From: Pseudomonas sp. SORT22
GTDB taxonomy: Bacteria; Pseudomonadota; Gammaproteobacteria; Pseudomonadales; Pseudomonadaceae
DNA length: 64,000 nt
Assembly (NCBI RefSeq): GCF_018417635.1
Contig: NZ_CP071007.1
Span: forward strand, 1,054,501 to 1,118,500
Direction of reading: 5' to 3'
The position numbers and the translations under genes were made by a program. A model generated the notes under the pieces. That model was not told the DNA's origin, searched no databases, and saw only the letters and a list, made by a program, of their open reading frames with translations. Of the stretch, positions 17,682 through 24,948 are shown one piece after another (position 1 is the stretch's first letter; every line of letters starts with the position of its first letter).

Positions 17682-17697
17682 TTGGCACGAAAGCTGT
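17682..17697 (+). promoter_or_regulatory. Sigma-54 (-24/-12) promoter of hmp
   Basis: TTGGCACGAAAGCTGT. The -24 part matches TTGGCACG exactly; the -12 part reads CTGT where TTGC is the consensus, at the proper spacing. The hmp start codon is 47 bases downstream. The fit with a NorR-type activator beside it supports the call. Confidence 0.75.
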
Positions 17698-17743
17698 AAT
17701 AACTCAGGCATTCATCAAGAAGCCACAGGCTCAGGAGTCATCC

Positions 17744-18925
17744 ATGCTCAATGCCCAGGATCGTGCAATCGTCAAAGCCACCGTACCCCTGCTGGAAAGC
17801 GGCGGTGAAGCGCTGACCACCCATTTTTACAAGCTGATGCTCAGCGCGTACCCCGAAGTGCGCCCGCTGTTCAACCAGGCCCACCAGGCCAGCGGCGACC
17901 AGCCACGGGCCTTGGCCAATGGCGTGCTGATGTACGCCCGGCACATCGATCAGCTCGAACAACTGGGTGGCCTGGTCGGGCAGATCATCAACAAGCATGT
18001 GGCTTTGCAGATCCTGCCGGAACATTACCCGATTGTCGGTAGCTGCCTGCTGCGCGCCATCGAAGAAGTCCTCGGCAAAGACATCGCCACCCCTGAAGTG
18101 ATCGCCGCCTGGGGCGCGGCCTATCAGCAACTGGCCGATATCCTCATCGGCGCCGAAGGCGAGGTCTATGCACAAAAAGCTGCGGCCCCTGGTGGCTGGC
18201 GTGGCGCGCGCGCATTCAAGCTGGTCGAGCGGGTCGAGGAGAGCAGCGAAATCGTCTCGTTCTACTTCGCCCCGGTTGATGGCGGCGCGATCCTGCAGGC
18301 CGAGCCTGGCCAGTACATCGGGTTGCAACTGCTGATCGACGGCGTCGAACAGCGCCGCAACTATTCGCTGTCGGCCCTGAGCAATGCCGGCCAGTACCGC
18401 ATCAGCGTCAAGCGCGAAGCCGGCGGCAAAGTCTCCAACTACCTGCACCAGCAACTGGCGGTAGGCGACAGCATCAACCTGTTCCCGCCATCGGGCGAGT
18501 TCACCTTGAGTGCCAGCGACAAGCCGCTGGTGCTGATCAGCGGCGGCGTCGGCATCACCCCGACCTTGCCGATGCTCGAAGCGGCGCTGGACAGCGGCCG
18601 TTTGGTGCACTTCATTCACTGCGCGCGCAACGGCGCGGTGCACGCCTTTCGCGACTGGGTCGACGAACTGGCGGCGCGCCACCCGCAGGTCAAGCGCTTC
18701 TACTGCTATGCCGAGGACGATGGCGTCAGCCAGCCGGCGGACGCCGTGGGTTTGCTCAGCGCCGATCAGCTTGGCCAGTGGTTGCCGCAAGAGCGTGATG
18801 TGGACGCCTACTTCCTCGGCCCGAAAGCCTTCATGGCCAGCGTCAAGCGCCACCTCAAGGGCCTGGGCGTGCCCGAGCAGCAGAGCCGCTACGAATTTTT
18901 CGGCCCGGCCTCGGCGCTTGAGTAA
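17744..18925 (+). CDS. hmp: Flavohemoprotein, nitric oxide dioxygenase
   Basis: A 393-residue NO dioxygenase that turns NO and oxygen into nitrate using NADPH or NADH. The globin domain (about 1-140) has proximal His85 (NKHVALQI), Tyr29 in the B helix (THFYK) and Gln53. The FAD domain holds RRNYSLSAL, and the NAD-binding domain LISGGVGITPTLPML. All key residues for NO detoxification are present. An AGGAG site precedes ATG 17744. It is divergent from norR with a sigma-54 promoter, so expression should rise with NO rather than with oxygen alone. Confidence 0.95.
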   Translation: MLNAQDRAIVKATVPLLESGGEALTTHFYKLMLSAYPEVRPLFNQAHQASGDQPRALANGVLMYARHIDQLEQLGGLVGQIINKHVALQILPEHYPIVGSCLLRAIEEVLGKDIATPEVIAAWGAAYQQLADILIGAEGEVYAQKAAAPGGWRGARAFKLVERVEESSEIVSFYFAPVDGGAILQAEPGQYIGLQLLIDGVEQRRNYSLSALSNAGQYRISVKREAGGKVSNYLHQQLAVGDSINLFPPSGEFTLSASDKPLVLISGGVGITPTLPMLEAALDSGRLVHFIHCARNGAVHAFRDWVDELAARHPQVKRFYCYAEDDGVSQPADAVGLLSADQLGQWLPQERDVDAYFLGPKAFMASVKRHLKGLGVPEQQSRYEFFGPASALE

Positions 18926-18959
18926 ACACGTTTCGGTAACCGCGAACTGAAAGGATAGG

Positions 18960-18983
18960 GGCACGGCCAGCGATGGCTGTGCC
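18960..18983 (+). terminator. Hairpin after hmp, possible weak terminator
   Basis: GGCACGGCCA and TGGCTGTGCC form a 10-pair stem with one G-U pair around GCGA. Only TT follows, so termination is uncertain. Confidence 0.4.
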
Positions 18984-19096
18984 TTGCGGCAATCGGTCGC
19001 CTTCTCAAGCAGGGGGCCTGGCCTTTTTACTGCATGCAGACAAAGCGTCATGCGCCTGGCGCATCATCCTTCCAGCCGTATCAAGGAAACCGTATC

Positions 19097-19564
19097 GTGA
19101 GCATCAATTGGGCTGACAAACTGCGCAAGAGCCTGCATGGCTCGGCCGACTCGCTGGGCAACCTGTGCGTCGAGGCGTTCCACTACCTGGCCCTGTTCGG
19201 CATCGGTGGCATCACCGCCTACGCGGCCGTGGTCACCTTCATCGAGATGCTCGGCAAGGGCGTCAGCGTCGACGACATCCTGCTGCTGTTCATCTACCTC
19301 GAGCTCGGCGCCATGGTCGGGATCTACTTCAAGACCAACCACATGCCGATCCGCTTCCTGCTGTATGTAGCGATCACCGCGCTGACCCGCCTGCTGATTG
19401 GCGACGTGTCGCACCACAAGGCGCCGGACGCCGGTTTGCTGTACGTGTGCGGCGGCATCCTGCTGCTGGCGTTCTCGATCCTGGTGGTGCGCTACGCCTC
19501 GTACCGCTACCCGTCGACCAAAGCCATCGATGCTAGTGGCAAGGAGATCGAGGAAGCGAAGTAA
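19097..19564 (+). CDS. PsiE family phosphate-starvation-inducible membrane protein
   Basis: A 155-residue inner-membrane protein of the PsiE family with four hydrophobic helices: ALFGIGGITAYAAVVTFIEM, ILLLFIYLELGAMVGIYF, IRFLLYVAITALTRLLI and LLYVCGGILLLAFSILVV. The conserved HHKAPDAGLLY loop is present. Function is unknown beyond phosphate-linked expression of the E. coli member. GTG 19097 is chosen because AAGGAA sits nine bases before it; the upstream extension to 19034 is not membrane-like or conserved in character. Its 3' end overlaps the convergent DUF3509 gene by 32 bases. Confidence 0.85.
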   Translation: MSINWADKLRKSLHGSADSLGNLCVEAFHYLALFGIGGITAYAAVVTFIEMLGKGVSVDDILLLFIYLELGAMVGIYFKTNHMPIRFLLYVAITALTRLLIGDVSHHKAPDAGLLYVCGGILLLAFSILVVRYASYRYPSTKAIDASGKEIEEAK

Positions 19565-19838
19565 CCTGGCCGGCTTTTGCACCGTTGCGGGTCATGGCGG
19601 CGAGGATTTCCACGGCGCTGTGGCCCTGTTCGATGGCGATACCGAACTGGACGCTCTCGATCAATCGCTGCAGGCGCTGCGGGTCGTTGCGCTGGGCCGG
19701 GCTGATCAGCCGCTTGGCGACGATGCCGGTGTCGTTGGAGAGGGTCAGCATGATGCTGCCGTCGAGCCGCTCGATACTCAGGTTGACCCGGTACTCGGGG
19801 GCAAAAGCGGCGTTGATCTGTGCGAAAGGGTTGATCAT
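19533..19838 (-). CDS. DUF3509 family protein
   Basis: A 101-residue protein of the Pseudomonas-restricted DUF3509 family. The conserved body is visible: NPFAQINAAFAPEYRVNLS, then RLDGSIMLTLSNDTG and VAKRLISPAQRNDPQRLQ, then FGIAIEQGHSAVE. Function is unknown. The C-terminal ten residues are encoded inside the 3' end of the convergent psiE-like gene, a 32-base overlap. The ATG at 19838 gives the family's normal start. Confidence 0.82.
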   Translation of the reverse strand: MINPFAQINAAFAPEYRVNLSIERLDGSIMLTLSNDTGIVAKRLISPAQRNDPQRLQRLIESVQFGIAIEQGHSAVEILAAMTRNGAKAGQVTSLPRSPCH

Positions 19839-20290
19839 GGTGCTTCACCTGGCAAAGACATGCAGTGATTGACCGAGTGGGGGAGGGTTGGTTCAGGTGA
19901 TTTTTCTCACGATCTTTTGCGATATCTGACAGCTAAATCCTCATCAGTGGCGCCGGAGCCCAGGGGCAACTGCAGGATCAGGCCATTGCCCTGGTCGGCA
20001 GTGCCTTGAGCAACGGTGATGAAATCATCGACACCCCACAAAACACCGTGCGGCGGCGCGAGAGCGGCGCCGCCCAGGCCAGCCGCCAGCGCCACGACTA
20101 ATCCCGGTTCAGCCATGTCCAGTGCGTCCGGCACGCGGGAGCCGGGCTTCTACGTGGTGCCACGCAGTATGTCGGGTCAGCTCAGCCTGATTGTTTATCG
20201 GCTTCGGTCTGATCAAGCTTTCAAAAACCTGAGCATAAAAAAAAGCGAGCCCCAGGGGCTCGCCTTTTTACCGTCTGCGTTGCTGCTTGT
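19839..20290. other. 452-base stretch with no convincing gene
   Basis: On the plus strand a coding-like frame runs 19937-20101 (ending SRQRHD, containing LVGSALSNGDEIIDTPQNTV) with high GC in third positions. It has no start codon after the upstream stop at 19934-19936, so it may be a gene remnant or use an unseen start. A 75-codon frame on the minus strand (19907-20134) covers the same bases and is probably its shadow. The right end holds a strong bidirectional hairpin at 20245-20263. A small RNA ending there on the plus strand is possible. Confidence 0.35.
20245..20263. terminator. Bidirectional rho-independent terminator
   Basis: GCGAGCCCC-A-GGGGCTCGC is a perfect nine-pair stem. Eight A bases precede it and CTTTTT follows. 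On the minus strand it ends the HPF-like gene with a run of U; on the plus strand it could end an unseen transcript. Confidence 0.88.
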
Positions 20291-20695
20291 TCAGTTGATG
20301 CGAGCTTGCTCGTTCTCCAGGAACTCTTCCTGCAACAGCCCGTCATTCTGGGCGCCGTCGATGCTTTGCTGGGCCACCGCGCGTTTGCTGCGCAGTTTGC
20401 CGTAGAAGTGCTCCAGGGCGTGGTTCAGTTTGATTGCGGCGCCTTCGACAGCCTGGTCGAGGGATGCGGACTTGTGGCTTACGGAAATCGGTTGATGGCC
20501 TTTTGGGCGTGCCTCCATCTGGCAGCGTTTGTCGTGCGGACCTGGCTTGTCGCCGTTCTCGTCGCGCAGGTGGACCTCGATGCGGGTGAGGTCTTCGTCA
20601 TATCGTTCGAGCGTGCTTTCTACCGTGCTGCGGACCCACTCTTCCAGCCGGATGTTGCCTTGAACATGGTTGTCGCTATTGACCTGGATTTGCAT
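20291..20695 (-). CDS. HPF/RaiA family ribosome-associated protein
   Basis: A 134-residue protein of the ribosome hibernation/stalling fold: MQIQVNSDNHVQGNIRLEEW, then LTRIEVHLRDENGDK and HDKRCQMEARPKGHQPISVS. Members bind the 30S decoding region under stress or slow growth. It differs from the canonical hpf beside rpoN, which is not in this window, so it is a paralogue. The C-terminal 30 residues are acidic and lack the long dimerisation tail. A perfect terminator lies 27 bases after the stop, which suggests a single-gene unit. Confidence 0.85.
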   Translation of the reverse strand: MQIQVNSDNHVQGNIRLEEWVRSTVESTLERYDEDLTRIEVHLRDENGDKPGPHDKRCQMEARPKGHQPISVSHKSASLDQAVEGAAIKLNHALEHFYGKLRSKRAVAQQSIDGAQNDGLLQEEFLENEQARIN

Positions 20696-20838
20696 AGTTC
20701 AATCCCTTATTCAGCTAGCTCGCAAGAGAATCGATGGGGCCTTGGCGGCCTGTGACAACCATCGCCTCTTGACTACAAGGTCAGGCACTTGGCCAAACAA
20801 TTCAAGCCCTTTTGAAATAAAAATATCTTGTAGCAAAT

Positions 20839-20858
20839 AGCCCGGCACAGGCCGGGCT
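20839..20858. terminator. Hairpin after fecA, probable terminator
   Basis: AGCCCGGC-ACAG-GCCGGGCT is a perfect eight-pair stem about 15 bases beyond the fecA stop. The T run is stronger on the plus side (TTTT) than on the fecA side (ATTTG), so use in the minus direction is likely but not certain. Confidence 0.65.
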
Positions 20859-20873
20859 TTTGCATGCGCTGGA

Positions 20874-23213
20874 TCAGAACGCGACGGAGGTCTGCAGGTA
20901 TACCGTACGGGGTTCACCCACGTACTTGCCCTTGTTGTTGTCGTCGAACGAGCGGGTGTAGTACTGGTGATTGAAGATGTTTTTCACCCCCACGGCGACG
21001 TTGAGGTTCGACAGTTGCGGGCCGAAATCGTAGGCCGCGCGGCTACTGAACAGCATGTAGCCGGGGATGCGCCCGGTGCTGCCGTCAGCGCTTTCGGCCG
21101 CGGTATTGGCGTTGTCGGCGAACTGGTCGCTCTGGTAGCTGCTGTCGAGGTTGAGCCGCCACTGGCCTTCGGTATAACCGATGCCCAAGGTGCCTTTGTG
21201 GCGCGAGGAGAAGGGCACACGATTGCCCTTGTTCGGCCCGTCTTCGCGGATTTTAGCGTCGACGAAGGCGTAGGTGGCATACACGTCGAAACCTGCCAGC
21301 GCCGGGTTGAGGCCTTCGAGGGCGTACTTGACGCTGGTCTCGATGCCCTGGTGTCGGGTTTCGCCGCGGGCGATCACCGAATCGTTGGTCTGGTTGCTTT
21401 CGTACTGGTTGTCGAAGTTGATCAGGAAGGCGCCGATCTCGGCCTGCAGGTTGCCGTTGTCGTAGCGGGTTCCCAGTTCCCAGGTGCGGGCTTTTTCCGG
21501 TTTCACTTCGCCACTGCTGACCCGGTTGGGCATCTGGCTGTATTGCACGCTGCCGAACGAGCCTTCAGTGTTGGCGTACAGGTTCCAGCTGTCAGTCAGG
21601 TGGTACATGACATTGAGCGCCGGCAGCGCGGTGTTGTAGTCGCCCTGGTAGCGCTGGCCGTTGAGTTTGTTCGACTGCTCGGAATCGATCATTTCGTAGC
21701 GGATGCCCGGGGTGATGGTCCACTGGCCGATGTCGATGCGGTCATCGAGGAACAGCGCGTGGGCTTCGGTGCTGCCACGGGTGTCGCGGTCATTGCGGCT
21801 GGCGCTGGTCGGCAACTGGTTAGCGGCGACCGGCTCGCGGTAGCGCAGCTCGTGGCCGGCTTCGTTGACGTAACGGTAACCGACGCCAACTTCATGCCAG
21901 CTCTCGCCGAGGGCAAAGCCCTGGGAGAAGCGTGTTTCGATGCCGCGTACCCAGTACTCGCGCGGCGACAGCGAGACGAAGCTGCCCTGGTCCAGATAGC
22001 CGCTGCGCAGGGTCTTGGTGAAGAAGCTGTTGACGCTGAACTGGCGGGCGTCTTCCTTGTAGTCATAGCCGAAGTTGAACATCGTTCGCCGGCCCCAGAA
22101 CTTGTCCTGCAGGCGGGTCGACTGGTACGGGTCGGCATCGTAGTCGGCAACGCTCAGGCCGCCGGGCATCTGCGCTTCGCCTTCGTAGTACTGGGCCATG
22201 GCGTGCAGGCTGTTGGCTTCGTCGAGCTGGTATTTGCCCTTGAGGATCAGGTCGTCGATCTGCGTGTCGCTGTGCTCGCGCCAGTCACCGCCACGGCTGC
22301 CGGAGTACAGCAGGGCGCCGCCCAGGCCGTTGGCGTTGGTGCCGCCGGCGAGCAGGTTGGCGCTGGTCTTGAAGCCGTCGTGGCTGGACGACGGGCTGGT
22401 CTGGGTCTGGAAACCGGCTTTCACCGTCGGCTCGTCGGGGATCGCCCGGGTCACGAAGTTGACGATGCCGCCGACGTTCTGCGGGCCGTAGCGCACCGCG
22501 CCGCCGCCGCGCACGACGTCCACCGCGTCCATGTTGCCCATGCTGATCGGAGCGAACGACAGCTGTGGCTGGCCATAGGGTGCGAACGGCACCGGAATGC
22601 CGTCCATCAGCACCGTCGAGCGCGAGGCCAGGCGCGGGTTGAGCCCGCGAATGCCGAAGTTCAGCGCCATGTCGTGGCTGCCGGTGCCGTTGTTTTCCGG
22701 GGCGTTGACCCCGGGGATGCGGTTGAGCACTTCGCGCGCGGTGGTAGCGCCGCTGCGCTCGAATTCTTCGCGGCGGATTACATCGCGGGCACCGGCATGT
22801 TCGAAGACGTTGTCTTGCTGCGCCGCGCCCAGCCAGTCGCCGACCACGGTGGAGGCGCCGAGCTCGACCGGCGCGCTGGGGGCCGCGAGCGGTTGCAGGC
22901 TGAAGGCGTTGTCACCTTCGGCGCGGGCGTGCAGGCCGGTGCCTTGCAGCAATGTATCGAGACCCTGCTGCGGGCTGTACTGGCCCTGCAGGCCGGGGCT
23001 ATGCACACCGCGAGTGAGCTGCGAGCCAAACGAGATCAGCACGCCGCTTTCACGGCCGAACTGGTTCAGGGCGTTTTCCAGCGTGCTCGGGGCGATCTGG
23101 TAAGTGCGCGCCGGGGCCTCGGCTGCCTGGACGGCAACGGCGCTGAAACTCAGGCTGGCACCCAGCAGCAGGGTGCGCAGGGCCTGGGCAAGTGGACTCG
23201 GTCGAAGGGGCAT
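20874..23213 (-). CDS. fecA: Ferric-citrate-type TonB-dependent receptor with signalling domain
   Basis: A 779-residue outer-membrane receptor. A signal peptide ends near VQAAEAPA. An STN signalling domain follows (YQIAPSTLENALNQFGRESG), which passes ligand binding to the anti-sigma factor. The plug domain contains RDVIRREEFERSGATTAREV and GIRGLNPRLASRSTVLMDG, the FecA-type signature, then a barrel ending YLQTSVAF. It stands last in a sigma/anti-sigma/receptor set on the same strand, with about 92 bases between fecR and the receptor. ATG 23213 begins the signal peptide and replaces the GTG at 23264. Ferric citrate is the expected ligand by similarity. Confidence 0.88.
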   Translation of the reverse strand: MPLRPSPLAQALRTLLLGASLSFSAVAVQAAEAPARTYQIAPSTLENALNQFGRESGVLISFGSQLTRGVHSPGLQGQYSPQQGLDTLLQGTGLHARAEGDNAFSLQPLAAPSAPVELGASTVVGDWLGAAQQDNVFEHAGARDVIRREEFERSGATTAREVLNRIPGVNAPENNGTGSHDMALNFGIRGLNPRLASRSTVLMDGIPVPFAPYGQPQLSFAPISMGNMDAVDVVRGGGAVRYGPQNVGGIVNFVTRAIPDEPTVKAGFQTQTSPSSSHDGFKTSANLLAGGTNANGLGGALLYSGSRGGDWREHSDTQIDDLILKGKYQLDEANSLHAMAQYYEGEAQMPGGLSVADYDADPYQSTRLQDKFWGRRTMFNFGYDYKEDARQFSVNSFFTKTLRSGYLDQGSFVSLSPREYWVRGIETRFSQGFALGESWHEVGVGYRYVNEAGHELRYREPVAANQLPTSASRNDRDTRGSTEAHALFLDDRIDIGQWTITPGIRYEMIDSEQSNKLNGQRYQGDYNTALPALNVMYHLTDSWNLYANTEGSFGSVQYSQMPNRVSSGEVKPEKARTWELGTRYDNGNLQAEIGAFLINFDNQYESNQTNDSVIARGETRHQGIETSVKYALEGLNPALAGFDVYATYAFVDAKIREDGPNKGNRVPFSSRHKGTLGIGYTEGQWRLNLDSSYQSDQFADNANTAAESADGSTGRIPGYMLFSSRAAYDFGPQLSNLNVAVGVKNIFNHQYYTRSFDDNNKGKYVGEPRTVYLQTSVAF

Positions 23214-23305
23214 GCAGAAGGTCCTTGAGAAGGTCGAAGCAAAGGGTTCTGCCTTCCCTGTCACGCGAGATGTGAAAACGGCTCAGGTCAGTGGAAAAAA
23301 AACGT

Positions 23306-24238
23306 TCAGGCCCGCGCTTCGACCGTCACCCAGTAGCGGGTAAAGCGCCGCACGCGCACCGGCAGTGCCACCTCGAGCAGGTCGAGAATGCGTTCGCTGT
23401 CGGCCAGCGGATAACTGCCGGAGATCAGCAAACTGGCCACCTCGGGTGCACAGTTGAGCTGGCCGCGGCGGTAGCGGCCGAGCTCGTCGAGAAACGCGCC
23501 AAGGGGCATGTGCGCAGCCACCAGCATGCCGTCGACCCAGGCCCCGAGGTTGCTGTCCAGGGCCTGGCTGGCCTGCCAATGCGGGCCGTTGAAGCGCGCT
23601 TGCTGGCCCGCCCCCAGGCGATTGCCGGCCAGGCTGACGCTGCCTTCGAACACCGCCAACTGGCTGTAGCCGGCGAACTGGCGCAGGTTGTAGCGGCCGT
23701 TGCCCAGGTTCAGCAGGCCGTGTTCGCTGCGCAGTTGCAGCGGTCGGCTATCGCCGGCCACGGTCAGTTGCAGTTCACCTTCGAGCAGGTGCACCAGGCG
23801 CTGGCTGGCATCGAAACGCACGTCGGCGGCGCTGCGGGTGTTGAGCTGCAGCAGGCTGCCGTCGTCCAGAGCCAGGCGCCGGCGTTCGCCGACCGGGCTG
23901 CGGTAATCGGCGAGCAATGTCGGCAACGGGTTGTGCTGCTGCAAGGCCAGGCCGCTGGCGCTGCCGACCCCGAGGATCAGCAGGGTTTTCAGCGCCCGGC
24001 GGCGGCTGGCCGAACGTGGCGCCTGCAACGCGGCGTGGGCCAGGGGCGAGGATAAGCCGCGCAAACGCTGGTTGACCCGCTGGATGTGCTCCCAGGCGCG
24101 CTGGTGGTTGTCGTCGGCCTGCAACCATTGCTGCAGGGCCTGTTGCTGACGCGCATCGAGGGCGCCGCCCTGCAGCTCGATCAGCCAGTGCACGGCCTGT
24201 TCGGCCACCTGCGGGGAAAACTCCTGATGGCCGTTCAC
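23306..24238 (-). CDS. fecR: FecR-type anti-sigma factor / sigma regulator
   Basis: A 310-residue single-pass membrane regulator. The cytoplasmic N-terminal anti-sigma part has the family's HWLIELQGGALDARQQQALQ and WLQADDNHQRAWEHIQRV. A membrane segment around LLILGVGSASGLAL is followed by the periplasmic FecR domain (DYRSPVGERRRLALDDGS) and a C-terminal STN-contact region ending YWVTVEARA. It would receive the signal from the FecA STN domain and release or activate the ECF sigma. I chose GTG 24238, which overlaps the sigma gene stop as GTGA; the longer frame upstream reads through the sigma gene in the wrong phase. Confidence 0.88.
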   Translation of the reverse strand: MNGHQEFSPQVAEQAVHWLIELQGGALDARQQQALQQWLQADDNHQRAWEHIQRVNQRLRGLSSPLAHAALQAPRSASRRRALKTLLILGVGSASGLALQQHNPLPTLLADYRSPVGERRRLALDDGSLLQLNTRSAADVRFDASQRLVHLLEGELQLTVAGDSRPLQLRSEHGLLNLGNGRYNLRQFAGYSQLAVFEGSVSLAGNRLGAGQQARFNGPHWQASQALDSNLGAWVDGMLVAAHMPLGAFLDELGRYRRGQLNCAPEVASLLISGSYPLADSERILDLLEVALPVRVRRFTRYWVTVEARA

Positions 24239-24729
24239 AGGGCGAAGTAACAGCGCATGGCCGCCTTGTTCAGGTAGCGCTTGACCGTGGCCAGGGAGAT
24301 GCCCAGTTGCGCGCCGATCTCGGCGTAACTCAGGTCGTCGACCTGGGCCATCAGGAACGCGCGCTTGACCACCAGTGGCAGGCCGTCGAGCAGGCGGTCG
24401 AGCTCCAGCAGGGTTTCGAAAATGATTGCCCGGTGTTCTTCCGACGGTGCCAGTGCCTCGGGCAACTGCGCCAGCGCCTGGAGGTAGGCGCGCTCCAGGT
24501 CCTGGCGGCGGTAATGGTTGCACAGCACGCGTTTGGCGACGGTGGTGAGGAACGCCCGCGGCTCGTTGAGCAGCGGCGTTTCGCGGCCCTGGAGCAGGCG
24601 CATGAAGGTGTCCTGGGCCAGGTCGGCGGCGCTGTCGGGGCAGCCCAGACGCCGGCGCAACCAGCCAGTGAGCCAGTTGTGATGGTCGAGGTAGAGGCCT
24701 TCGAGCGAGGAAGGGGGAGCGCTGGGCAC
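24235..24729 (-). CDS. fecI: FecI-type ECF sigma factor
   Basis: A 164-residue iron-starvation sigma factor. Region 2 is seen in YLDHHNWLTGWLRRRLG and DLAQDTFMRLLQGRE, region 4 in LPLVVKRAFLMAQVDDLSYA and IGAQLGISLATVKRYLNKA. It should direct transcription of fecA. GTG 24729 has GGAG eight bases upstream and lies downstream of a Fur-box-like sequence; the frame can be extended to 24876 but that would place the Fur-like site inside the gene. Its stop overlaps fecR. Confidence 0.86.
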   Translation of the reverse strand: MPSAPPSSLEGLYLDHHNWLTGWLRRRLGCPDSAADLAQDTFMRLLQGRETPLLNEPRAFLTTVAKRVLCNHYRRQDLERAYLQALAQLPEALAPSEEHRAIIFETLLELDRLLDGLPLVVKRAFLMAQVDDLSYAEIGAQLGISLATVKRYLNKAAMRCYFAL

Positions 24730-24758
24730 CGTGAACACTCCGGCGCCGGGATGCGCAA

Positions 24759-24777
24759 CAGAATAAGAATTGTTCGC
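24759..24777. promoter_or_regulatory. Fur-box-like site upstream of fecI
   Basis: CAGAATAAGAATTGTTCGC, 11 of 19 bases by eye against the Fur consensus, 30 bases before the chosen fecI start. A modest match; position and gene type support it. Confidence 0.5.
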
Positions 24778-24880
24778 ATTGTAGTGAAAGGTGCCACTAC
24801 TCGGCAATCGGTGCCTGACTGACGGGCGTAGCAGAGGATCGGGGAAATGTAAAAAACGTAAATACGCTTTACTCACATTT

Positions 24881-24899
24881 GAGAATGAATAGCATTCGC
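24881..24899. promoter_or_regulatory. Fur-box-like site upstream of TonB receptor
   Basis: GAGAATGAATAGCATTCGC, 13 of 19 by eye against the Fur consensus, with the perfect inverted repeat GAATG/CATTC at its core. It lies 50 bases before the receptor start. Confidence 0.7.
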
Positions 24900-24948
24900 T
24901 CCCTAGATGAATTTACGCAACCTTTACATTTCTCAGGGAGAGGTCCTC

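Noticed and set aside
19907..20134. 75-codon minus-strand frame
   Set aside because: No ribosome site, and it mirrors a better-looking but start-less plus-strand frame. Not listed as a gene.
20967..23228. 753-codon open frame antisense to fecA
   Set aside because: Shadow frame with no recognisable domain; fecA is complete on the other strand.
24239..24523. N-terminal extension of the FecR frame
   Set aside because: Proline/arginine-rich translation of the sigma gene in another phase; GTG 24238 with GTGA coupling is the better start.
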